From IMG/VR virus record IMGVR_UViG_3300032132_000014, positions 1 to 46,036 of that record: a DNA stretch of 46,036 nucleotides, one strand, 5' to 3'. Below, one piece after another: positions 30,991 to 42,000 of this stretch. A program made the position numbers and the translations under genes. The DNA comes from a virus. The notes under the pieces were generated by a model. The model saw nothing but the letters and a program-made list of their open reading frames with translations. It ran no database searches and was not told the origin of the DNA. How positions within the stretch are numbered: position 1 is the first letter of the stretch; each line of letters begins with the position of its first letter.

Positions 30991-31505
30991 TGCCACAGCC
31001 AATGATACAGATAACAAAAGCAACGCCTGAAGATATGTATGATGTGGCTGATATGATCGTGCGTTCTTTTGGCGAAGAAACTACGGCGAACATAAAAGAA
31101 CTTGGAGATGCGAAGAAGAAGGGATCGCGTTTTATGTTTATCGCACGATACATTGATTCTCTAAAAAATAGAGAACCTTATATGTGTTATGTTGCAAAAA
31201 AGGATGATGAAGTAATTGGTGCTTCGGCTGGATATACACATTCTTATCAGTGGGGATACCAGTTATGGGGTACAGAAGATTTTTGGTATGTTAAAAAAGA
31301 GCATAGAAGCGGTAGGACAGGACTGTTATTGTATAACAAACTGATGGATTGGTTTAAAGAAATGGATGTTGATAAGGTACATATGATGCACTACACTTGG
31401 AATCCGAAAGTAGGAGATTTCTATAAACGCAAAGGTTTTGTTCCCTTTGAACTGTCCTATGTGAAAAATATGAAAAAGGAAGAAAATGGCACATCAAGTA
31501 GGTAA
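30990..31505 (+). CDS. GNAT-family N-acetyltransferase-like protein
   Basis: 171 residues. The GNAT fold shows in T-P-E-D-M-Y-D-V-A-D-M-I near the start, the strands M-C-Y-V-A and V-I-G-A-S-A-G-Y, and the acetyl-CoA-binding R-S-G-R-T-G followed by L-L-L-Y-N-K-L-M-D-W-F. The end F-Y-K-R-K-G-F-V-P also fits. GNAT-like genes occur among ejection genes of T7-like podophages, so it may modify a virion or host protein or serve a structural role. It is coupled to its upstream neighbour. Confidence 0.85.
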   Translation: MPQPMIQITKATPEDMYDVADMIVRSFGEETTANIKELGDAKKKGSRFMFIARYIDSLKNREPYMCYVAKKDDEVIGASAGYTHSYQWGYQLWGTEDFWYVKKEHRSGRTGLLLYNKLMDWFKEMDVDKVHMMHYTWNPKVGDFYKRKGFVPFELSYVKNMKKEENGTSSR

Positions 31506-32088
31506 ACAAGTACAAAAAGGCTGGGAATGGCTTACACCGTCTGGTTCAACAAAGTGGTTATCACACGATCCAAGTAAAGCTCGGGAAGCCCGGCAAACTG
31601 CAGGAAAAGGCCTTAAAGCTCTTGAAGAATATGAAGCTCAAGTAGAGGGACGAAAAGGCGATATTGAGGGTTATTATGATGAGCAGCGGGAATTACTGGG
31701 TCAGGAATACGATGTAAGGAGTAGGGGCATTGGCCTTCAGCAGGAAAGGCTTGGCTTGCAGGAGTCGCAGAATTTGACACAATTTTTAGGGGATGCATAT
31801 AGTTTTCGCAAACAATCTGAGGTGGAGAAGGCAACAGGCGGATTATATTCATCTGAAGCGGAAAGAATGACAGGGCGCAAGCGGGCTACAATGTCCGATA
31901 TGATGCAGGGAAGACAAGAACAGTTGGATATATCAGGTCGGGAGCTTGGTTTGCAAAGTGAAGGAATGGGCATAGCGCAGGCAAGATCGCTTGCAGATTT
32001 ACTAAAATCTCAGGGCATTGAATTATCTGGGATAGAAGATTTACTATATCAAATTGAAACAGAAAGAATTTCATACGAGGGAGTATAA
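31486..32088 (+). CDS. Helical internal virion protein candidate
   Basis: 200 residues, starting inside the end of the acetyltransferase gene behind AAGGAAG. Nearly all helical and Gln/Glu/Leu-rich (EAQVEGRKGDIEGYYDEQRELLGQEYD and GIGLQQERLGLQESQ), with repeated G-L-Q-x-E/S motifs. No membrane segment. Gene order suggests a small ejection or core protein. No family recognised. Confidence 0.55.
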   Translation: MAHQVGKQVQKGWEWLTPSGSTKWLSHDPSKAREARQTAGKGLKALEEYEAQVEGRKGDIEGYYDEQRELLGQEYDVRSRGIGLQQERLGLQESQNLTQFLGDAYSFRKQSEVEKATGGLYSSEAERMTGRKRATMSDMMQGRQEQLDISGRELGLQSEGMGIAQARSLADLLKSQGIELSGIEDLLYQIETERISYEGV

Positions 32089-33071
32089 TGGCAAGATCAT
32101 ACGGATCATTTTTTAGACAGCAGGATTTAGACAAACCTTATCGCGGCGCAGAGCTTGCGCTTGGATTTTTAGGAGATATTTTAGCGTCCAAGAATAAGGC
32201 AGCTCTTGGCTATGAAGCGCTGGCGCAAGAAGCCACAAAAGCAGAAGAATTAAAAGAGTATAGAGAAATGTCACTGGAATCAAAAACTTTTACTGATAAA
32301 ACAACCGGTCAAAGTTTTTCATTTGATGTTGAAACAGGCGGATATACAACACCAATTGGAGCTGGTGGAACACCTACTAATTGGGGAAAGATTTATGGCG
32401 ATGACTTCTTTGACAGATATTTAAGTGGCAATGTTGAATATGAGGATGCAGACAAGGATGGTGTACCTGATAAAACATATGTAGGCCCGGAAGCTGCTCT
32501 TTGGCGCAATTATCAAACTGCGAAAGCAAAGAATACACCGGGTTGGGAAGATATGAGTCCTGAAAAGGTAGTTGCTGAATACAGTAGTTATAAGGGCAAT
32601 GATCCGACAAAAATCGCTGAGATAAATAGCTACTTTGAAGGTATAGACGACTATCAAACGAAATACGGAGATTATCAACAGCTTGTCAATATGCCGCCCG
32701 GGGTAAAAGATACGCAGGCGCAAAGATTGCTAAAAACTTTGGATGAAAAATACAAGCCTAAAAAATTATCCTATCAGGACAAAACCAGTATTCAAGGTCT
32801 TATGAATGAAAAAGAAAAATATATTGGCTGGTTAACTGGTGCGACAAAAATTACAAGATATAAAGGTGCTGAATTTTGGGAAGGTGAGGATACTTCCGAT
32901 TTTAAGCGCGAGAGCGAATCAATAAAAGCAATTGTTTTAACTGACGATCAAAGAGAAGACCTTAAAACAAAAATAAAAGCAATTGAAGATATGTTAGGCG
33001 TTTACGATGTAAAGTATATTCCTTATGAAGAAATCAACCCGCTTGACAACAAAGCGCCGTGGATACAATAA
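32088..33071 (+). CDS. Internal virion or tail-associated protein
   Basis: 327 residues. Starts M-A-R-S-Y-G-S-F-F-R-Q-Q-D-L-D-K-P-Y-R-G-A-E-L-A, then a charged helical part, then a segment with W-G-K-I-Y-G-D-D-F-F-D-R-Y. Mostly soluble. It overlaps the upstream gene by one base (TAATG) and abuts the giant gene directly. Role inferred from place among ejection genes only. Confidence 0.55.
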   Translation: MARSYGSFFRQQDLDKPYRGAELALGFLGDILASKNKAALGYEALAQEATKAEELKEYREMSLESKTFTDKTTGQSFSFDVETGGYTTPIGAGGTPTNWGKIYGDDFFDRYLSGNVEYEDADKDGVPDKTYVGPEAALWRNYQTAKAKNTPGWEDMSPEKVVAEYSSYKGNDPTKIAEINSYFEGIDDYQTKYGDYQQLVNMPPGVKDTQAQRLLKTLDEKYKPKKLSYQDKTSIQGLMNEKEKYIGWLTGATKITRYKGAEFWEGEDTSDFKRESESIKAIVLTDDQREDLKTKIKAIEDMLGVYDVKYIPYEEINPLDNKAPWIQ

Positions 33072-36000
33072 ATGCCACAGCAAAATTTGCAATGGATATA
33101 TGACTCTGCAATAAAAAATGGGTTGCAAATCGGTGAGTATGATCAATTCACCGATGCGATGAAGGATGAAAATAATCGCAAATGGTTGTATGATGGGTTG
33201 TCAAAAAAGGATGTAGAACTTGGCGACTACAATCAATTTAATGAGCAGCTTGAATCATTAAGTCCCACCGATCAATTATATGGCCCGCCTGATCCAGCTC
33301 CAGTGGATTCAGTTGATTACGATGCTGAAAATATTTTATCACATGAAATATCAAGTCCTGATTCATCTGTAGAAAAAATAACACAAGCAGGATTTTTTGG
33401 TAGTAGTGCTGAAGCAGGAAAAGATGTTGTCCATTCCTCTGACTATAACATACCGCAGATCAATGATAGAGTTTGGGGAGATATATTTAAGGAAAAGTAT
33501 AATAAAAACCTAAATGATGCTCTGCCAGAGGAGGCTATAGATTTTGCTATCAATAGAATACTATTCAACAGTGAGGGGGATAGTCCATTAAAAATACAGA
33601 ACTGGGAAGCATATAATAATGGCTCTTGGGCGAAGTATAAGGACTACACAAACGAAGACTATGTAGCAGTAATGGGTGCTGATCCGAAACACCTTGCTAT
33701 GATAGATTCTCTTGCAGGGCCGGAAGCATCTACAATCAAAGCAGTATTTGCTGCTGAATCAGATTTTGATTCTTCTAAAATTAATACCAATTATATGCCG
33801 AGTAAGGAAAGCGGTATAGAATCAGATGGCAGCGCTGCAAAGCGTGAAGTTGGAATCTACGGACTTGAAAAAGTGGATGTTGCTGGCGAACCTAAATATA
33901 CAATCTCACAAGCACCGGAAGAATCAATATCAGATAGATTCCTTAATCGTTTAGGCAATATGTGGAAGTATCGCGATCTAAGTATTTCAGGCCCATCTAA
34001 AGAAGCAACAGGCGCTCGCGCGACAGTAGAATTTAATAATATGCAGTTTATGAAGGACAGGGCTGCAAAGATCGGTATATATCACCATCCTCGATCACCT
34101 AAATTTGACAAGGAAGTTCGGGAGCAAGTCGCGTGGAATACTATGAGTGCGCCAATGTTATTTACAGGGCCGCAAACCGATCCGATAGGAAGAATGTTTG
34201 GAGCTGCTGCGGTTAAGGGAAGATTCGGAATAGGTGAACTGGGTAAGGCTGAATATGATGAGAGGATGCGCAGGATGGCGAATCCAAGAGAGCATTATAG
34301 AAGAAGATTAAAAGAGATCGGGTTAGATGTAACTGACGGTGATTTTATGGCTTCAGCTTGGACAAACTCTTTATCAGGGATGGCATGGAGCATTGCAACC
34401 GGCAATACACCTGATCTGACCTTTTATCAACCCAGCGACCAGGAGCAGATTGCAGCAGGGATTATGGGACTGATGATGCCATTGGATGCTATATCTTTTG
34501 GTGTTGGTAGTACTATAGCAAAGGGTGCTGTAAAAACAGCCGGAATGTTTACAAGCAAACAATTATTAAAATTAGGTGTTAGTTCTTCGACTGTTAATCG
34601 CGGAATAGCTTTGGGAAAGTCAGGTATTGCACAGGGCATGATCGGTATGGGTGGTGCTTTAGGTACATATGAAGGTCTTGGCAGTCCTTTAAGGCAATGG
34701 ACACAATTAGGTTATATAGACGGACGACAGTGGGCAAAAGATGTGGTAGCTCATACTGCGCTTGGTATGGTTACAGGCGCTCTTGGCGAAGGCGGAATGG
34801 CCTTTGGTAAGTATGTAAGACCTGTAGGCAGGGGATCGAAACTTATACCGGAAGGCTCAAAGTTTGTTGGTGAAGTAATTGGATTCGGCGGATTTTCACC
34901 AATGATAGTTGAGGGAGAAGCACCAGAGTGGCACGATTTTTACGATGCTGCTGCCTTCCTGATCGGAATGAAACTGGCAGCGCCAATGCAGCAGATATAT
35001 GGAAAAGGTTCATATGACTATGTGAAAACTGGCGTATCTAAGATGCTGCGGATGGAGTATTTGCGTAATGGCGGAGATTTTGGCAAAGCACAGGAAACAG
35101 TAAAGAATGGAATTACATCAGCCGTTGAACTTGCAATGGAAGGCAACATTGCTTGGGAGAAAGGCGCGCCATCTGGAGTATCAACAGGAGGAAAGGGTGT
35201 TATATTAGGAGAAAAGCCCAATTTGTCGGTCGATGAGAAGGGCGTTGCGATCATATACGATGAAAAAGGCAATCGTATTCCATTTAAACCTGCTCTTACT
35301 CAAAAAGAATTAGTTTTAACAGGTGAAATCCAAAAGCCAAGGGTTGATTCTGAGGGCAAACCGATCATTGGCCCTGATGGTAAGCCTGAGATGGTTACTG
35401 TTGCGGAAGGTAGAGGTCAGGTTCCTGAAAAAGCACCGGGTGAAACGATGGTTCAAGAAGCGCCTGAAGGCTCTGGTGTTGTATATACTGAACCAGTAGT
35501 TGAAAGAGGCAAGGTTGTTAAAGAAGGTGTCTATACTGCAGTCTATGGGGGAAAAAATGTAGGCGAATTTGCGACAAGGGCAGAGGCTAATGCTAAAATA
35601 GAAGGCCTTACTAAAGAATCAGTACCCCCAGTACCAGTCAGTAAGGCTGTGGCAGAACAGCTGGAAGTACCGGCTCACCTTAGAAAAGAAGCACTGCAAG
35701 GACAATCGGATGCCGTTTTAGATACAATGTATAAACAGGCAAAAACGCCAAGAGAAAAACAGATCATTCGTGTTGAGCAGGAACGCAGGAAACTGACTGC
35801 ACCGAAAGAAGAAGATGTAAGCTCATTAGTTCAAGAGCGTGGTGCATTGCAAGTTGAGCAAAATCGTTTATTTGAAGAATTACAGGCATTGCCGGAAGGT
35901 TCACCTGAATATATAAGGAAAGAACAGCAAATCGTTGAGATGGGTGATCGTATGCAGACGCTGGACAATCAGATCGCTGGTAAAGTTGTTCCAGTTGAGG

Positions 36001-39000
36001 AAGCTAAAGTTCCAAAAGCAGAAGAACCGCCTAAAAAAAAGCCTTCTAAAGAAGAACCACCGACTGAAGTTCCGCCAGTAGAACCGACTAAGCCTCCAAA
36101 AAAAGAACCGCCTTCAAAGAAAGAATTAGACGCAGCTGGAGAAAAACTTGATGTATTATTTAATAAAGAAACTGAATTAATAAAGGAAGCGTTTGGCAAG
36201 GATTCAGATGTAGAGGACATTATTATTAATGAAGATGTTGGTAAAGGAATTGATGTTGCTGGTGAAACATATCATCGACAAAGATGGGAGATAAATCCAG
36301 AGATCAAAGGGGAATTAACCAAATCTCAAAGAGATAAGGCGCAAAAATTAGCTGATGAAGCAAATGCTATCGAGAGAAAATTGTTTGGGCCTGAAGCTAA
36401 AGCACCAGTAGAAAAAGCGCCTGAAACTAAAGAGCCTGAACCAGCTAAAGAAGAACTGCAAAGTAAGTTAGATAAGTATGCTCCTGATTTGGAAGCAGAA
36501 TTAAATCAACTAATTGAAAAAAATAAAAATGCACCATTTCTTACTGAATCGGATACTAAAGAATTACAAGAACGGTTAGATGCTTCAAAGGGTTTTGCTG
36601 AAGTCGTTGAAGCAAGGTTGGAAAAGTTTACCGATGAGGCTTTGTCAAAAGCAAGTGAAAAGACTAAAGAAATGTGGGAAGCTGATGTTAATCGACTTAT
36701 TAAGCATAACGCGGAAGTAACTCTTTTAGAGGCTGAGTTAGCAAAGAGAGGTGGTGGTACTGCTGAAGCACCAGAGGAGTCCGGTGTTACTCTAAGTGAG
36801 TTTATAAAAGCCAAAACAAAGGTTGTATATCGAACTTTTTTTGAAGCACCTCGTGTAGGGTCTTACAATTATAGAAGATTAGAGGATGGAACTTGGTTAA
36901 GCGAAAGGCTGGCTGATCCGACACCAGTTAAAAGTAAATCCTTAATTAAAAAGTTAGAGGCTAAGTTTGAAGCAGATATGGCGGCAGGGAAGACTGATCC
37001 GCTTGAAACCCGTTATCCAGAATTTGATAAAGCAGAAGCGCCAGCTGAACCGCCTGCACCTAAAAAGATTAAGCCTAAAAAATGGGTTGACATCACCGGC
37101 TCTAAGGGAAACAAGCTGGGTGAGTTTGATCAATTACAAGAAGGAGGCGGATATTTTAATTATGGTATAAGAAAAAACAAAAAAGGCGGAGATTTTGAAT
37201 ATAAAATTGTAGAAAAAAAAGCAGATGAATATGGAGTGCGACATAAGACTGTGGAGGGAGAAGTGTTTGATACTTACGAGAAAGCCTTCAATGCGCTGGC
37301 TGATCGTATAGCAAGGCTTGATAGCGGTATGGACAGAAGTAAACTTGTTCCTGAATTACAAAAAGCCGTGTTGGATATAGAAGCTACATTTGATCATCCT
37401 GCTTTAAGGAAAAATAGAAAGGAAGACTTGGTTGATAAATTTTCTAAGAGAGAATTAATAGATATTGCAGACGAAACAATACATCAGCCTGGAGTAAAAG
37501 GATTTCGTTATCAGAGCCTCGGTTCTTTGCCAAAACCAAAGCTTGTTGATGCTATGTTATCGTGGCAAAAACAAGGTGATGTAGCGCGAAAGAAAACTGA
37601 TCCAGAGCTTGCTAAATACACTGAGCCTGAAGCTCCAGCACCAGTTGGAAGGCCGAGTAGCGAGATTATTGGGGAAAAAATAAATAAGGCCAATCTTGAT
37701 ATAGAACAAGCTGCTCTTAAAACAAAATATCCGGATGAGTATAGCGCTCTCACTACGGAAAGAAAATCCGAAGGGGTCGATGGATTGTATCAAGAACTTT
37801 ATGGTAATAAAGAAAAAATAGATGCTATAGAAAAAGATTTAAAAGATCGCAAAATAAGAACACATCGAAGGAATGACTCAAGTTTAGATGTAAATCTTGT
37901 TGATTTGTCAATGAAAAGTGGGTCTTGGAAAGATGTTAGCCACAGGTCGCCTAAACAGTTACTTATTTCTTTAGCGAAAGGAGAGCAAATAGTAGAGAAA
38001 GCTCCTCCTAAAGCACCAGCAAAAGAACCAAAGCCGTTAACAGACAAAGAAAGAGAAAATATAGAGGAAAAGCTTTTAGGGGAATTTGGGTATAAACGAG
38101 GAGAAGTTGTAAATGAAGAAAGGCTTTTAGAGCAGCCAGCGGACTTTGAAAAAGCAAGTCAGCTTCTTTCCTTGGGTGAGGTTGCGTATTACGCTGAGAA
38201 ACCTCTGACTGACACGGTAGTTGCTTGGTCAGACGGAGTTCGTTTAGGCGAATTTGGAAGCAAAGCAGAAGCTCATAAAGTTCTTAATAAATATGTTAAA
38301 AAACACCATAAGGGAATAAGGGGTATAGTAGGCCCTGATGTTCCAAAACCTTTGTTCGAAGTGGGAGAAAAAGTTAAGCTATCGGAAATTCTCGGTAAAA
38401 AATGGGGCGCTGGTGGTGAAACTGTTAAAATTTTATCGAATAATAAAGTAAGAGTAGGAAACGAATGGAAATACGAAGTACAAACTAAGGGAGGTGAAAG
38501 ATTTTGGACAAATGAGCTTGGGATTATGTCTCGACCAGCAAGATCAGCGAAGCCTGTTAGTGAAAATTTAGCTAAAGCAAAAGTAAGTGGGGATAAGAAA
38601 AAAGTTGAAGCGATTGAGGATGCTGAAAAAGGCAAGGTCAGGGAAGATGAGCCGCTGGCTGTGCTTGAATTACTCGCTGAAAGAGCAAAGATTAATGCCA
38701 AAATTATAGCAGAGTTTGGAAAGAAACGACCAAACGAAGATAAGATTCGGGATTTAGCGGTCGAAAGATCAGCTTTAACCGAAGAAATAGGAAAAGCGAA
38801 GCTCGGAAAACCTCGAACTGGCGATCAGGTTACACTTACACCGACTAAAAAGACTAAAAAGGGCGAGAAAAAGGTTGTAAAGAAACCTATTGATGATCCT
38901 GCAATGCGTGGCAAGATTGAATTGCAAAACATTTTTGAGAGTATAAGAGATCAAGTAGAGATTCAGATTGCAGAAAGCGGAGTTACTGGCACTGAGTATG

Positions 39001-42000
39001 TCGGAAAGCCGCTTGAGATAGATTGGGATAGGGTTGTAGCTCCAGAGAATAGCAGATTTGTAGATGCGCCGATGGAGGGTAAGCCGGGATGGTTTCGTTA
39101 TGACCTTGAAATTAACCTGCCAAATGTAAATGGGACATATAGTGTAAATGTTCCTGAAAGTGTAATTATCAAGGGCGGAAAAATTGATTTAAAGACAGGA
39201 GGGGGCGCGTTTTTTGGAAAATTTAGTAAGGCTAATATAACGAAAGCATTTAAAAATCCAACAGTCCCAACACTTCGCGGAGCAAGTTTACGCGGCCCAG
39301 AAAATGCACCTCAATTTACTGCTCCTGCGCGTAAATCACTTGCCCAGCAGGATCATAAAGCACTGAATACGGCGCTTAGTGGCTATAAGAAGCGCTTAAA
39401 AAAGTATCAGGCATATAAGAAGCCTACAGGGGATGTTCAGCGCTCTATTGGCGAATTAAAAGAAGCAATTAAAATTGCGGAAGATTTAGTAAAGGTACAA
39501 AAAGAGGCCGATCGGCTGGGTGGCGCGGTGGTTGGTATGGATTTCATACCCGGAACTACTGCTTTCTTTAATGCAATGCGCCGGTGGAAACGATCTAAAC
39601 TGCCGATTTCAGATCGTAAAAAGCTGGACAGTCTTATAAAGCGCTCTAATAAACTACATAATAAATGGGTAGCTGAAGGTCGGGTTGACAGGGAAATGGA
39701 AGGTCGCCTTGGGAAATTAAGCGATGAGATCGTGGCGCTGGAGAATAAGGTAAAAAATCAAATTCCATCTGAAACAGAGATGGTTAAGATTAGTCAGGAT
39801 ATTAAATGGCCTTCGAGGACAACGGATCTCCGCCGGACACATAAGAAACAGCGCGATTTGACGAAGAAGCTGGAGGAAGTTGGCGTTGAAAGTGTTGATG
39901 AGAACTTTCGCGATATAAAACTTCAAGTAACAAAAGGTCGTTCAGACTCTCAAAAAGATTTTACCAAAGAAGAAATTGTATTATATGAAGAAATTTTAGA
40001 TAGAATGACTAATAATGGCGGCTATCTTGACGATATGCCGGTTATGTTGACAGAGTTATCGAAGAATGAGAATTTATGGGCAAATAAGGTTCATCAGACA
40101 TTTGGTTTTGCTTTTTCAAATATATCAAGAATAAAAGCTATGGGTGCAGCGGGTAGAGAATTAGCGCAGAAAGCCACAGATTTCGTGATCAGGCAGACGC
40201 AATTAACTGGTGATGGTGAAGCGACATTATATAGAATCGGTAAATTAATCGGCAGAAAGAATATGAAATACTTTTCGGCTGCTGTTGATCCGTATCTGGC
40301 AGAAGGAGTGGATTTTAAGGGTAAGAACAAGGAAAAGTTTTTAAATGATCCTAAGACAAAAGAAGCAGTACGATTATGGAGGGAATATACAGATCGGCTG
40401 CACGCTTTAAGAGTTGAGCATGACACTTATGTTGTAAAAGATATTGATGGTAAAAAAGTAAAAGTTGACGCAGCAGACACATATATTGACAATTGGTTGA
40501 GGCGGCAGTTAAAAGTTGATGTTTATAAAGAGCTTGTTGGAGGAGGAAAAAAGTATGAAAGAGAAATTGAACGATTGATGAAAAGAGGACAGGCAAAAAC
40601 AAGAGCAGAAGCAGAGCAAGCTATTGGAGCGTGGCTGCGGAGATCGCCGTATTATGAACAGGAAGTAAGATATGGATCAGCGGACAGGCCTCGGCTATTG
40701 GAGCTTTCGCCTGAATTGTATGAAACAGACTTCACGATAATCGCGCCCGGGATCACACGCCGTTATGCGACATTTCTTGCCGGCGCAGAGGTTTTTACTC
40801 AGGATATGAAGGTTAGGGATCAGCTGGTGGGCCGCATAGGTACAACAGTTGGGGGAAAGAACTCAATAGAAGCGTCTGAAATAATGCAGACTATAATTGA
40901 AGGATCAAGACACCAGCCGCCGTGGGGAGCTATGGGATCGACAAGATTTGTTAGCGCCCTCCATCTTACTTCCCCAAGAACATTCTATAATAATATTATG
41001 TATTCGCATAACACTGATTATCCTGCTATGGGAACAAGGGCAGTAGTAAAAGGATGGTTTAATTTTTTAAGACATCCTATAGCGTCATTAATGACTGCAA
41101 GAGAAGCAGGTCAGCTCGGTGTTGGAGTACGCGAGATCGAAGCAATTACTTTTGAAAAAGGACTGAAAAGATGGCTGGGCTGGTTTCCCGGAGGTATTAT
41201 ACCTTCTGAATTGGGAAATCGCGGGAGAGCAACAATTTCAGCGGGTACAGCTGCTGAAATGTATCTAAGATATATGAAAAATGATATATCACCTGAAATA
41301 ATGCAGATGCTTCCAAGGAGATTACATACAAAATTAAAGGCAAAAACAGGAAGATTGTTTTTTCAAGATTTTGGAGGGTTTAGTAATAAGCAAATAGATA
41401 AAATTGTGGAGCGCGGGTATTTGACAGATGCCGAGATTAAAAGAATGGAAACTTTCCTACCATCAGTTACGCAGGGATCGACACACCCATACTTTATGCC
41501 GGAAATGTTCTCAGGAAAACTTTCATTCCTGGGGGGTTTGCAAAAGATGTCTTACCGCGCCACTGCCGGTGTATATAAAGCGGCGTTTAAACCAGCAATG
41601 CACGCAGATTTTGGCCCAATGGCAAGATGGATCGCTGCTGGAGCTATTGGTGGTGAACTATCATACTATATTAATTATGCTTTATTCGGATGGGAACATC
41701 CGGAAGGTGGTGATATTGATAATTTTATTGAACATCTGCACGGAGATGCTGCAAATAAAGATAAGATAAAAGCAAGTTTGCTTCGGGTAGGCCGCAATAT
41801 GTTACGAGCTTCAGGCTTTGGTATAATGTCTGATTGGTTTAAGGGGTACGGATTTGCACCGGTCATATTTGACGCATATAAGAATTTTCATAATGAGATA
41901 GGTTATGTATTAACAAACAAAAAGAGTTTTGGGCAATTAGGTAACGATCTGGGCGAAGCGCAGGTTGCCATATATCGTGATTGGGTGCGGCTTCAAAGAG

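Noticed and set aside
30990-33071. Search for lysogeny or integration genes around the ejection block
   Set aside because: No recombinase, repressor or att-like repeat seen anywhere in the map; the phage is taken as lytic.
33700-33800. Possible lytic transglycosylase motif (A-A-E-S-D-F) in the giant protein
   Set aside because: The Glu-Ser is suggestive, but the following conserved glycine and Tyr segments of SLT domains are missing.
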